A stretch of DNA of 64,000 nt, from NCBI GenBank assembly GCA_045543095.1, contig JAZQMC010000010.1:36367-100366 (forward strand). Direction: 5' to 3'. Positions 17,392-25,553 of this stretch are shown piece after piece. Numbering within the stretch: position 1 is the first letter of the stretch; each line of letters starts with the position of its first letter. A program made the translations under genes and the position numbers. Source of the stretch: Fimenecus sp045543095 (GTDB lineage: Bacteria > Bacillota > Clostridia > Oscillospirales > Acutalibacteraceae). The notes beneath the pieces were generated by a model. That model was given only the letters and a program-made list of their open reading frames with translations. It did no database searches and was not told the DNA's origin.

Positions 17392-17676
17392 TTATTCTAC
17401 GATTGCAAGAATTTCTGACTGACGAACAATTGTGTATTCTTTATTGTCCATCTTAACTTCTGTACCTGAATATTTGCCGATAATTACCTTATCGCCAACT
17501 TTAACATACATTTCAACCTCATGGCCGTCGATAAGTCCGCCGGGGCCAACTGCTACAACTTCAGCAACCTGTGGTTTTTCCTGTGCTGAAGCGGCAAGAA
17601 CGATTCCGCTTTTTGTTGTTTCTTCCATTTCAGCAGATTTAAGTACAACTCTGTCTGCAAGTGGTTTAATAGTCAT
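17392..17676 (-). CDS. groS: Co-chaperonin GroES
   Basis: The 94-residue Hsp10 cap protein begins MTIKPLADRVVLK and holds the mobile loop region MEETTKSGIVLAASAQEKP and the VGDKVIIGKYSGTEV strand. First gene of the groESL operon. GGAGGTAAC precedes the ATG at good spacing. Confidence 0.96.
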   Translation of the reverse strand: MTIKPLADRVVLKSAEMEETTKSGIVLAASAQEKPQVAEVVAVGPGGLIDGHEVEMYVKVGDKVIIGKYSGTEVKMDNKEYTIVRQSEILAIVE

Positions 17677-17715
17677 TTTATGTTACCTCCATAAAGAATT
17701 AAATATACAAAAATT

Positions 17716-17742
17716 TTAGCACTCTCGGTTTTCGAGTGCTAA
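17716..17742 (-). promoter_or_regulatory. CIRCE operator of groESL
   Basis: The perfect inverted repeat TTAGCACTC-N9-GAGTGCTAA is the HrcA binding site. It lies between the promoter and groES. Confidence 0.97.
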
Positions 17743-17746
17743 TTAT

Positions 17747-17775
17747 ATTTTAGCCATATTTTGCCAAAAGGTCAA
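17747..17775 (-). promoter_or_regulatory. groESL promoter
   Basis: TTGACC (17770-17775) and TAAAAT (17747-17752) on the minus strand are 17 bp apart, immediately upstream of the CIRCE element. Confidence 0.7.
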
Positions 17776-17827
17776 GGGGTTTATGTAAAATTCATAGTTT
17801 TTTCATAAATTGATTTTTATATAAATA

Positions 17828-17942
17828 GCCTTCCCCCGCCGAGGGGAAGGTGGCAAAACCGCAGGTTTTGACGGAAGGGGGGATTTTTTATTGATACCCC
17901 CCTCAGTCGCTTCGCGACAGCTCCCCCTCAAGGGTGGAGCCC
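17828..17942. repeat. Intergenic repeat family D, extended copy
   Basis: The stretch holds three nested palindromes: CTTCCCC/GGGGAAG, AACCGCAGGTT, and TCGCTTCGCGA, within a CCCCCTCA...CTCCCCCTCAAGGG frame. It fills the gap between mazF and the groESL promoter. No gene is present. Confidence 0.6.
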
Positions 17943-17951
17943 ATTTTTATT

Positions 17952-18296
17952 TCATATCAACCCAAAACTTACGGTTAAGGCTTTATTGATTTTATTCATA
18001 TCGCCCTGCGAAAGATTACCCATTCGCTCTTTAAGGCGTTGTTTATCTATTGTGCGGACTTGTTCAAGCAATACGACAGAATCCTTACTTAAACCGCAAG
18101 TGTTACCATTTACACTAATATGAGTGGGAAGTCTTGATTTTTCCTGCTGACTTGTAATAGCGGCGGCAATCACCGTTGGGCTGTATTTATTACCCACATC
18201 ATTCTGCACAATAAGTACTGGTCGCACTCCGCCCTGCTCTGAACCTACTACGGGGCTTAAATCAGCATAATATATGTCCCCTCTTTTGACATTCAT
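17952..18296 (-). CDS. MazF/PemK-family endoribonuclease (EndoA-like)
   Basis: The protein has 114 residues. The family core MNVKRGDIYYADLSPVVG begins at the start codon, followed by GGVRPVLIVQND with the catalytic Arg, and the TH-VNG...LEQ strand motif. EndoA-type RNases cut mRNA at short U-rich sites. The ATG at 18296 was chosen because GGAG lies upstream and an in-frame GTG at 18308 abuts that site. No MazE-like antitoxin gene is next to it; its upstream neighbours are a lipoprotein and the NAD(P)HX repair gene. Confidence 0.88.
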   Translation of the reverse strand: MNVKRGDIYYADLSPVVGSEQGGVRPVLIVQNDVGNKYSPTVIAAAITSQQEKSRLPTHISVNGNTCGLSKDSVVLLEQVRTIDKQRLKERMGNLSQGDMNKINKALTVSFGLI

Positions 18297-18394
18297 TTTA
18301 TATATCACTCCAAAAATTCTTTTTGCATAATTATTTTTACCTTTTGTTTACATAATTAAACATTCAAGAGCAATATATTTTATGCTGAAATAAA

Positions 18395-18916
18395 TCAGTC
18401 TGTCCCATAAATATAGGTAAAGTTTTCAAAGAACAATGCATCAATGCCGTCTATTGCAATTTTTTCAAATGCTTTTGTGTCGCGATTTACAAATAATTTG
18501 CAGGTATGACCCTCGGCAGTATAGGAATAAACAAGACTTTCGCTTTTTTCGTCTTTAGTTGGTTTTTTGCCTTGTGCGTTGTTTATGCACTCTTCAATCC
18601 CCCGACAAACCATATTAAAGGGCATTTTATCGCCGTCAACGGTAAGTTCTAATCCTTTATACTGCACCGCATATTCACCGTCAATGCAGTTGATTTGCAT
18701 ACCCTTTACAGTTTCGGGGGCGGTCATTTCAAGTGTAATGGTATTCGGTAGGGTATATTGGGCATTGGAGGTAATCTCAAGACCATTAAAAGTTGTCCTG
18801 AGGGTACAAGTAAAGCCACTGATTGACAGTGGCTCGTTTTCGACATCCTTTGATTTAAAATCTGTGCAACTGCACAAAAGCAATAAGCACAACAAAGGGC
18901 AAAGGAATTTTTTCAT
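18395..18916 (-). CDS. Lipoprotein, unknown (possible LolA-like fold)
   Basis: The 173-residue protein has a lipoprotein signal (MKKFLCPLLCLLLLCSC, lipobox C-S-C) and then a beta-rich sequence with alternating polar and apolar residues (FTCTLRTTFNGLEITSNAQ). This pattern recalls LolA/YdcC-type proteins, and in Bacillus the lipoprotein YdcC lies near alr-ndoA, so the context gives weak support. AGGAG precedes the ATG. It lies 10 bp after the nnrD gene. Confidence 0.6.
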   Translation of the reverse strand: MKKFLCPLLCLLLLCSCTDFKSKDVENEPLSISGFTCTLRTTFNGLEITSNAQYTLPNTITLEMTAPETVKGMQINCIDGEYAVQYKGLELTVDGDKMPFNMVCRGIEECINNAQGKKPTKDEKSESLVYSYTAEGHTCKLFVNRDTKAFEKIAIDGIDALFFENFTYIYGTD

Positions 18917-18926
18917 TAAGTTTCTC

Positions 18927-20462
18927 CTATTCGTATTTTTTAAGTGTTTCAGGAAGCTCGGCGAGAATAAGACTTGGGGTATTACCCATCATTGAGTATT
19001 TTTCGCTTACCTTATCCCCTGCCGTACCGTGAATATTAACACCTGCTATGGCACTTTTGAAGGGGTCAAGGCCTTGGGCGACAAACGAGCCGATAATACC
19101 GCTGAGCACATCACCGCACCCGCCCGTTGCCATTCCGGGATTTCCGGTAATATTCACATACATATCGTCATATTCATTACTGCCCACAAGGGTTGACGCA
19201 CCTTTAAGTACAAGCACGCATTTTTTCGCCTGAGTAAAGCTTTTTACAACTGCACCGCGGTTATTCTGAACCTCACCAACGCTTACCCCTGCAATACGTG
19301 ACATTTCTTTAGGATGAGGGGTAAGAATTACGGGTGTTTTTTTCTCGTCTAATACATCTATATTATTTTCCAGACAATTTATGCCGTCAGCATCAAGAAT
19401 TACAGGCACTTCGCTATTTTTGATTACGAATTCAGTAACGGCTTTTGTGTCATTATCAACACCCATTCCGCAACCGAGGACCACACAAGAGCATTTTTTG
19501 ATTTCACGCTCAATTCGTTTAATTGCATTCTGTGAAATTCTGCCCGATTTATTACTTTCAAGGGGAATTAAAATCTGCTCGCAAGTTTTTGGGGCGATTG
19601 CATTATATGCGAATGACGGGAACGCGAGTTTCACAAGTCCTGCACCCGAATTCACCGCCGCTTGCGACGCAAAATACACCGCATTTGGCATTTCGTAGCT
19701 ACCGCCGATTACAAGCACTGTGCCGTATGTACCCTTATGACTTTCGGCTTCACGCTTTTTGAAAAACGATTTTATTTCTTCTGTGCTTACAGTGAAAAGT
19801 GACGCATCCACCTGCTCAAAGCATTTTTCGGGAATACCGATTGGGGCAAGCACCACCTGACCGCATTTTTCCATTGAGGGTTTTAAAACGTGAACAGGTT
19901 TAAGCACAAGCACCGCTATTGTCATATCGGCCGAAATTGCATTTTTGGATGCTTTACCGCTATCACCCTCTAATCCGCTTGGAATATCAATGCTTATTAC
20001 AGTTGCACTACCATTATTGATTTTTGTGAAAAGGGATGTTGTAAGAGCATCGGGCTCACCGCGGAAGCCGATACCGAAAATGCAGTCGATTATAAGTTGT
20101 GCATTTTCAAAGTATTTATCTGTTGTGCCGTTATCGGTATAATAAACGATATTAAGCCCCATAGCACGCACGCGTGAGAGCATTTCAGAGGATTCGCTAT
20201 CTGTGGGCAGACCCATGGCCATCATAACAGTTACATTGTATCCGCTTTCATTAAGCTTGCGAGCGATTACAAAGCCGTCGCCACCGTTTCTGCCTTTGCC
20301 ACAGATTACAAGAGCATTTCTCTTATTTGAGTTTTCAAAGGTTTTGCGAATAATTCTCGCACAATATGAGCCTGCATTTTCCATAAGCTGAAGATAGGAA
20401 ATACCGCCCTCATTAGCAAGCCTTTCAACCTTTCGGGTGTTTTCAACTGTTAAAACTCTCAT
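18927..20462 (-). CDS. nnrD: Bifunctional NAD(P)H-hydrate epimerase / ADP-dependent dehydratase
   Basis: The protein has about 511 residues and repairs damaged NAD(P)HX. The N-terminal YjeF_N epimerase domain (about 1-215) has the GKGRNGGDGFVIAR motif and IDCIFGIGFRGEP. The C-terminal ribokinase-like dehydratase domain (about 225-511) has LTPHPKEMSRI and the phosphate/ADP loop NPGMATGGCGDVLSG. The ATG at 20462 is used because GGAG lies 8 bp upstream; the in-frame GTG at 20471 overlaps that site. It leads the nnrD-lipoprotein-mazF unit. Confidence 0.92.
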   Translation of the reverse strand: MRVLTVENTRKVERLANEGGISYLQLMENAGSYCARIIRKTFENSNKRNALVICGKGRNGGDGFVIARKLNESGYNVTVMMAMGLPTDSESSEMLSRVRAMGLNIVYYTDNGTTDKYFENAQLIIDCIFGIGFRGEPDALTTSLFTKINNGSATVISIDIPSGLEGDSGKASKNAISADMTIAVLVLKPVHVLKPSMEKCGQVVLAPIGIPEKCFEQVDASLFTVSTEEIKSFFKKREAESHKGTYGTVLVIGGSYEMPNAVYFASQAAVNSGAGLVKLAFPSFAYNAIAPKTCEQILIPLESNKSGRISQNAIKRIEREIKKCSCVVLGCGMGVDNDTKAVTEFVIKNSEVPVILDADGINCLENNIDVLDEKKTPVILTPHPKEMSRIAGVSVGEVQNNRGAVVKSFTQAKKCVLVLKGASTLVGSNEYDDMYVNITGNPGMATGGCGDVLSGIIGSFVAQGLDPFKSAIAGVNIHGTAGDKVSEKYSMMGNTPSLILAELPETLKKYE

Positions 20463-20518
20463 AAAATCCACTCCACAAAATTATATTAATATAATAACAT
20501 AAATAGAGTAAAAAGCAA

Positions 20519-20548
20519 ATAAAAAAGAGAGCATTTCTGCTCTCTTTA
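20519..20548 (-). terminator. Terminator of the G5/3D protein gene
   Basis: A 9-10-bp stem (AAAGAGAGCA with TGCTCTCTTT) is followed by six T on the minus strand. Confidence 0.75.
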
Positions 20549-20556
20549 ATTAGTTT

Positions 20557-21822
20557 TTACAAAACATAGATAGTAACGTTTCTTGCACCCCACTGAATGC
20601 ACTGACTTTCAGTATTCATATAAAGGTCAACAACAAACTTATTCTTCTTTGCAAATCCGCCTGTATCTTCTGCAATGCAATAGCCGTAAACTACGCCGTC
20701 ATTTGATACAATCCACATTTCTGTGCCGTAGGGAATCTGCTTGGGGTTAACCGCAATACGACCCGGCATTACCTTTTTACCTGTTGCAGTTTTTCCGCCC
20801 GGTTCACAATAAGCAGCTGCTTTGCCTGTGATTGTGTATTTATACTCGGTTGGAATATTATCCTTGCCGATTGTGTATTTTGACGGAAGTGCGATTTCAG
20901 AAATAGGGTTACCGTTCTTTTCAATCTTATTGTTACCGAGTTTGCTTGTTGTTTTAACAAGCGTACCGATTGTTGTAACCTGTGTTACAGGCTTCTGTGT
21001 GATTGTTTCGCTCTCTTTTTCAGTTGACTCAACAACACCGTTTACAACGCGGTCTTTATAAACAACTGTTTTTGTGCCGTTAACACCAACTGTAGTAATC
21101 TTTTTTGTACCTTTAAGCATACTTGAAGATTTTTTTGTGGTTGAAGTGAAAGGCACACTTTCTTCTGCCTCACGTGTTACATATTCAACACGGAGCACAT
21201 CGATTGTAAGCTCGTTTGAAAGTGCAGTATCAGCAGTTGGCACAACTTCATCGTCTTCATCTAAAACGATTTTCTGTTCTGCGAGCAAATCGCCAACAGT
21301 TTTAGCAGTTGTTTTCACATTCTTTATTTCATTGTCAACATTGATTGTAATTTCGTAGTTATTGAGGATTTTAACCTCCATATTGTTTGTCACAACAGCA
21401 TTAACGTCGACACTTGAAACAAGATTATCTGAAAGTTCAACACCCTGATTTGCAATAAGCTCTGACACTCTACCTGCAAAGATTAAATTTTCTGTTTTTC
21501 CGTCAGCATAAGTAAATGTTACATTACTTGCACGACATACAATAATTCGGCTGTCTTGACCCGCTGTGAAATCATCAAGGATAAGTTTATCACCCTCGGA
21601 CAACTGAATTTCTGCTTCGGCAACAATTTTGTAAGGGTCCATTTCACTTGACTCTACTCTTGTTACCTGTGAGCCCTCATAAACATCTGTTATATAGGTC
21701 TCACTTGTGGCAGCGAAAGCTGTTCCGGCACAGAGAACGGCAATTGCCACAATAAGCGCCGTAACTCGCAAAACTGTTTTACGAGTTGCTTTTACCTGCC
21801 CCTTTATTTCGTTATTCATCAT
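20557..21822 (-). CDS. Cell-wall protein with DUF348, G5 and 3D domains (YabE/Rpf-like)
   Basis: The 421-residue protein has an N-terminal membrane segment or signal at 18-38. DUF348-type segments lie at about 43-85 and 155-200, a G5 domain at about 208-287, and a C-terminal 3D domain at 330-421 with AVNPKQIPYGT, AEDTGG and VDLYMNTESQC-WG. 3D domains resemble the MltA catalytic barrel and the Asp pair is kept, so a muralytic role in wall turnover or spore/resuscitation biology is likely. The C-terminal half is the part normally found in Firmicutes YabE proteins. GGAG lies 4 bp before the first and 7 bp before the second ATG (21819), so the start is uncertain by one codon. Confidence 0.85.
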   Translation of the reverse strand: MMNNEIKGQVKATRKTVLRVTALIVAIAVLCAGTAFAATSETYITDVYEGSQVTRVESSEMDPYKIVAEAEIQLSEGDKLILDDFTAGQDSRIIVCRASNVTFTYADGKTENLIFAGRVSELIANQGVELSDNLVSSVDVNAVVTNNMEVKILNNYEITINVDNEIKNVKTTAKTVGDLLAEQKIVLDEDDEVVPTADTALSNELTIDVLRVEYVTREAEESVPFTSTTKKSSSMLKGTKKITTVGVNGTKTVVYKDRVVNGVVESTEKESETITQKPVTQVTTIGTLVKTTSKLGNNKIEKNGNPISEIALPSKYTIGKDNIPTEYKYTITGKAAAYCEPGGKTATGKKVMPGRIAVNPKQIPYGTEMWIVSNDGVVYGYCIAEDTGGFAKKNKFVVDLYMNTESQCIQWGARNVTIYVL

Positions 21823-21945
21823 TCTGCTCCTTTAATAAGCTGTGCTATCCGTTCAAGACTTTTGAACGGCTTGCCTGTTCGCCCGCCTTAGAAAAGAGGG
21901 TGATACAGTCGCTGAAAACACAACCGTTATTCTCGCTTTGTGACC
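21823..21945 (-). other. Leader (about 120 nt) of the G5/3D gene with one strong hairpin
   Basis: Between the promoter and the ATG lies an 8-bp stem (CCGTTCAA with TTGAACGG, loop of 5) that is not followed by T residues. It does not match a riboswitch class I can name; wall-hydrolase genes are often under c-di-AMP riboswitches, but the conserved core of that class is not seen here. Confidence 0.4.
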
Positions 21946-21951
21946 TTGCAC

Positions 21952-21980
21952 ATTATATTCAACCGTCAACAAAAAGTCAA
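21952..21980 (-). promoter_or_regulatory. Promoter of the G5/3D gene
   Basis: TTGACT (21975-21980) and TATAAT (21952-21957) on the minus strand are 17 bp apart. Confidence 0.75.
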
Positions 21981-22276
21981 ATTTTTTGAAAAATGTTTTT
22001 TGTGCAAATGTGCTAAAAAACGAAGTCAATTTTTGACTGAATATCCCAACAGAGTTGGTTTTTCTACCATATATTGTGGTTTTCGGGTTATTTAGTATTA
22101 AAATTTTTGTGAGATTTTTAAAAAAACATTAAATTATTACAAAACGGTTACAAAATTTTAAGGTTTTTACCCCCTATCAGCATTAGTTTTGTCCATATTT
22201 TATGTAATTTCACAGAGAATTATACCTGTTTTTTCCTATACTATTATATATAGGTAATTCTTTATTAAAAATAAAC

Positions 22277-22458
22277 AAAAAAATGACGGAGGAAAAATCT
22301 CCGTCAAAGGTTGATTGTAAATATTACACAAAAATAACACGCAAACACTTCACAGGTGGATGCTGAGTGAAGCCCCATACTTAACTTGCGGACAGACGAG
22401 GACGTCTGTTCACAAGTTACCAATTAGTATTATTGCAATATTGCACTGTGTTTTCAAT
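22277..22458 (-). ncRNA. Candidate structured small RNA (6S-like?) with own promoter and terminator
   Basis: A complete terminator (GACGGAG stem 22285-22305 with seven T on the minus strand) has no minus-strand gene upstream of it. A TATAAT at 22465-22470 would start a transcript of about 180 nt. Its 5' part (AATATTGCAATAATAC) can pair with its 3' part (GTGTTATT...AATATT), enclosing two hairpins: one around CAGACG-TCCT-CGTCTG, and one CTTCAC...GTGAAG whose loop has CATCCACC. Size and form recall 6S RNA, but identity is not established. The first hairpin is also a copy of repeat family C. Confidence 0.35.
22390..22410. repeat. Palindromic repeat family C, copy 2
   Basis: GGACAGACGAGGACGTCTGT repeats the element at 13613-13638, here flanked by an extra pair of arms (AACTTGCG / CACAAGTT). 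Confidence 0.65.
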
Positions 22459-22593
22459 TATGCTATTATAATAGTATAAGAAAAATTGGTAAGAAAACTG
22501 CCCGCAAGCAGAACTTGACAAAGTCAAGAATTAAATTCTTGTGCAAATATTGGTTAAAATGATATACTTATTATAGAAAGTGAGGCGGAGTTT

Positions 22594-24831
22594 ATGACTG
22601 TTGGCGAAAGACTACAGAGCTACAGAAAGCAACACAATTTATCGCAGGAAGAATTGGCGAAACAATTATTCGTGACAAGGCAGACCATAAGTCTTTGGGA
22701 GACCGACCAAACTCTGCCGACAATTGATAATCTTATCAGGCTTAAAGATATTTTAGAGGTATCAATTGACGATATTCTTACAGAGCCCGAGGAAAAGGAT
22801 GAAGAAGAAAACAAGCCTTTAGAAAGCTATGAATTCAAATATAACAAGCCGATACTCAAATCAGTTTTTAAAACCTCAAATTCAAAAAGCTTTTGGGCTC
22901 ACCTGTTATTGACCTTGTTGCTTATTCTCAACGCAGTACGCACATATTTTGTTGTGACCGATGATATTTCGAAGGGACTTTATTGGGGATTTGCGATAAT
23001 TGCGGTAATCTTTTTTATACGATATATAATAAGTATAGCAAGGGTGTGGAGCATAAGCAAAAACAATGCTCTGAAAAACACGTACAAATACGAGGTTTTT
23101 GACGGTGTTATCCGCGTTACTGTTACAAAAGATGATGAAACATTTGCAGTTAGAAATATTACACCCGAAAGTGTTTCAAGATGCTGGAGCACAAAGGATT
23201 TATATGTTTTTGAGCATCAAAAGACAGTTTATTGCATAAAAAAGCAATGTCTTAACAGCAATTCGTATTTGCATTTGTTTTTCTATAATGGTAAACAGTT
23301 TAAGCAAAAAAGCATTAATGCCCTGTCGATAACTTCAAACATATTTTTTGTACTGTCTTTTCTCACAATATTTGCAGGTGTAATATGCACGTCTGCCATG
23401 TCGGCAAGCAATAATCTGTATTACGAAAATATGTGGGTATTTTTCTTATTCCTTCCCATACCCTTGATTTCAATAATATTGGGTGCAATTAAGCTTAAAC
23501 GCAAAGAAAAAGGCACAAAAAATATCGTTGCGGGAATAGTTATGGCTTTTCTGCTGATAGTTTACGGTAGTTTTGCGTTTATTTATGAAGAGCCCGAAAC
23601 GGTTGTAAGACCTACGGTTGATGTAGAAATCGAAAGTGATGAGGAAGCAACTGTTGTTTTTGATTATATCAGCGAAATTGAAAAAACGGTTAAAATTGAT
23701 TTACCCGATAGTGCTATTATTACGGATACGAGTGCTTTAGCCGGTTATGATGTAATAACTATGAAAATATCCGATTATGACGCACAAAAATTTGAAAATG
23801 ACCAAATGAAATTTGAGTTCTGGACAGCTCAGCTCCGTGAAGATTATGACCAGCTTTTGCCATATCGTTATCTCGATACAGATGCAGACTATTATCTTTT
23901 ATACAATACCACATACGATACCTACAATACCATTCCCAGTGTTGACGGCGAATATAGACTTTGGTATTTATGCTATTACTGCGACGACAACTGCTTTAAG
24001 GCGATAAATTACATGGTCATTTATTACACAGAGCATCAATCTTTGTGGGAACATTCAATAGAAAACAACTATCTAATCGGTGACGCGTTAGAAAAAGTGG
24101 GATTAAAGGATTGTTATGCTACCTCCCCTTACATCGGCAATATGGACGCTTCTGAAGACGACGAAATGGTTTATTTTATAAAAGATGAAAGACGAAATTC
24201 TGCATATCACGATTTATACCTTGCAGTTGAAACTTATGACCAGATATATTTTTATGATTTTGCCGAATACGGAGAAGATGATGGTGGTGCATATTCCGAA
24301 GATTTGTATTTAGCAGATTTGGATGGCGACGGAGTTGACGAAATAATTGTTCATAGATTTGTTGGAGCTTCGTGCGGTGGAGGAGCGTACATATCACAGA
24401 TTTTCAAATTCGACGATACATATCCTTATTTCCACAGGATTTTTAACAGTCAAAGTGAAGATAGTTTTTATACAGGGTTTGCAAGCACACTTAAAAATAA
24501 TTTTAAAATTGAAATAAAAAATGTGTTCACAGGATATAAGACCGTTTTGGATTTCGGTGACACCGCTGATAAATACTATAGTCTTTATTGGGATGAAAGC
24601 GGAACACCCTTAATAGACAAATACGGTTATGTTTCAAGCAGAAGCTTTTTTAGTGAGTTTTATCCCGAAGATACTGACAAAGACGGAATTTATGAAATTG
24701 TATGCTTGCAATATCACTCGCTAATTGATAATTCTGATTGTATCGGTTATGCGAAAAGTGTACTGAAATACAACGAGGAATATAAGACCTTTGTGGTTAT
24801 TGATGCGGAGTTTATTCCGTATGAAGAATAG
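22594..24831 (+). CDS. Membrane-bound HTH (XRE) regulator fused to a large ectodomain with Ca-loop-like motifs
   Basis: The protein has 745 residues. Residues 1-62 are an XRE helix-turn-helix (LSQEELAKQLFVTRQTISLWE). A charged linker follows, then two membrane segments (about 101-148), a cytosolic part resembling a YcxB-like domain (about 160-240), and three more membrane segments (about 246-331). The rest (335-745) should lie outside. It has two acidic loops of the type seen in FG-GAP, dockerin and EF-hand proteins: DLDGDGVDE (575-583) and DTDKDGIYE (693-701). The gene looks like a one-component sensor that reads an external signal. AGGCGGAG precedes the ATG. The gene stands alone between a structured intergenic region and a palindromic terminator. 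Confidence 0.75.
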   Translation: MTVGERLQSYRKQHNLSQEELAKQLFVTRQTISLWETDQTLPTIDNLIRLKDILEVSIDDILTEPEEKDEEENKPLESYEFKYNKPILKSVFKTSNSKSFWAHLLLTLLLILNAVRTYFVVTDDISKGLYWGFAIIAVIFFIRYIISIARVWSISKNNALKNTYKYEVFDGVIRVTVTKDDETFAVRNITPESVSRCWSTKDLYVFEHQKTVYCIKKQCLNSNSYLHLFFYNGKQFKQKSINALSITSNIFFVLSFLTIFAGVICTSAMSASNNLYYENMWVFFLFLPIPLISIILGAIKLKRKEKGTKNIVAGIVMAFLLIVYGSFAFIYEEPETVVRPTVDVEIESDEEATVVFDYISEIEKTVKIDLPDSAIITDTSALAGYDVITMKISDYDAQKFENDQMKFEFWTAQLREDYDQLLPYRYLDTDADYYLLYNTTYDTYNTIPSVDGEYRLWYLCYYCDDNCFKAINYMVIYYTEHQSLWEHSIENNYLIGDALEKVGLKDCYATSPYIGNMDASEDDEMVYFIKDERRNSAYHDLYLAVETYDQIYFYDFAEYGEDDGGAYSEDLYLADLDGDGVDEIIVHRFVGASCGGGAYISQIFKFDDTYPYFHRIFNSQSEDSFYTGFASTLKNNFKIEIKNVFTGYKTVLDFGDTADKYYSLYWDESGTPLIDKYGYVSSRSFFSEFYPEDTDKDGIYEIVCLQYHSLIDNSDCIGYAKSVLKYNEEYKTFVVIDAEFIPYEE

Positions 24832-24848
24832 ATAATAAAATGCAAAGC

Positions 24849-24880
24849 GGGACGCCGAGGTCGGCGTCCCCTACTTTTTT
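24849..24880 (+). terminator. Palindromic repeat family B copy 3, placed as terminator of the HTH-fusion gene
   Basis: GGGACGCCGA-GG-TCGGCGTCCC is a perfect 10-bp hairpin followed by CTACTTTTTT. Family B copies at 13072 and 13579 are not followed by a T run, so here the repeat appears to have been used as a terminator. Confidence 0.65.
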
Positions 24881-24883
24881 GCA

Positions 24884-24915
24884 ATAAAAAACAGCACCCA
24901 CATAAGTGAGTGCTG
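24884..24915 (-). terminator. Second terminator downstream of rpsI
   Basis: A 10-bp stem (CAGCACTCAC with GTGGGTGCTG) is followed by TTTTTT on the minus strand. Confidence 0.7.
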
Positions 24916-24932
24916 AAATTTTTGAAATATTC

Positions 24933-25074
24933 CCATTCGGGCAAGATTATCTCTTGAGAACTGTCTGAGCGTTAAGAAAACAGTCCGGTGGACTGTTTTT
25001 AGCGAGGAGCACCGAGTGCTTTGCCGAGGTGCCCGAAGGCCGAAAAGGGATGAAAGTTTTTTCTTGGCAAAACA
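24933..25074. repeat. Intergenic repeat element inserted between two rpsI terminators, including a copy of the rpsI 3' end
   Basis: The element holds a small hairpin AACAGTCC-GGT-GGACTGTT and a GCCGAGGTGCCCGAAGGC region. At its left part the minus strand reads CAGTTCTCAAGAGATAA, which matches the rpsI end (25137-25154) except for one missing A. It contains an open frame of 74 codons (24947-25171) that has no ribosome binding site and is taken as repeat-derived. Confidence 0.5.
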
Positions 25075-25084
25075 TTAAGTTTAA

Positions 25085-25118
25085 TAAAAAACAATGCCCA
25101 CCAAAACTGGTGAGCATT
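25085..25118 (-). terminator. rpsI terminator
   Basis: A 10-bp stem (AATGCTCACC with GGTGGGCATT) is followed by TTTTTT on the minus strand, about 20 bp after the rpsI stop. Confidence 0.8.
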
Positions 25119-25136
25119 GATAATTGATAAAAACTT

Positions 25137-25535
25137 TTATCTCTTTGAGAACTGAGGTGCACGACGAGCACCTTTGAGACCGTATTTCTTTCTTTCCTTC
25201 ATTCTTGGGTCTCTTGTTAAGAAACCTGCCTTTTTGAGAGCTGGACGAAGGTTTGCATCGTACTCAAGAAGAGCACGTGAAAGACCGTGACGGATAGCAC
25301 CAGCCTGACCTGTAACGCCACCACCGTTTACACGGCATACGATATCGAACTTATCAGCTGTTCCTGTAAGAGCAAGAGGCTGACGAACGATGAGTTTAAG
25401 TGTTTCAAGACCAAAGTAATCGTCGATTTCTCTGTCGTTGATGATGATTTTGCCTGTACCTGCATAAACACGTACACGAGCTACTGATTTCTTTCTTCTA
25501 CCTGTACCGTAGAAAAATGGACTTGTTTCGTACAT
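25137..25535 (-). CDS. rpsI: 30S ribosomal protein S9
   Basis: The 132-residue protein starts MYETSPFFYGTGRRKKSVARVR, cut here to its opening motif GTGRRKKSVARVR, and ends in the invariant KKYGLKGARRAPQFSKR region whose basic tail reaches the ribosomal P site. The motif VNGGGVTGQAGAIRHG is present. It lies 18 bp after rplM in the usual L13-S9 operon. Confidence 0.97.
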   Translation of the reverse strand: MYETSPFFYGTGRRKKSVARVRVYAGTGKIIINDREIDDYFGLETLKLIVRQPLALTGTADKFDIVCRVNGGGVTGQAGAIRHGLSRALLEYDANLRPALKKAGFLTRDPRMKERKKYGLKGARRAPQFSKR

Positions 25536-25553
25536 TTAAATAGCCTCCCTTTC

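Noticed and set aside
21823..21945. c-di-AMP (ydaO) riboswitch before the G5/3D gene
   Set aside because: The gene type is right, but the leader is short and the conserved core was not found by eye. Kept only as an unclassified leader.
24947..25171. Open frame of 74 codons on the minus strand
   Set aside because: It lies across a repeat element, the rpsI terminator and the end of rpsI, and has no ribosome site. Taken as repeat-derived, not a gene.
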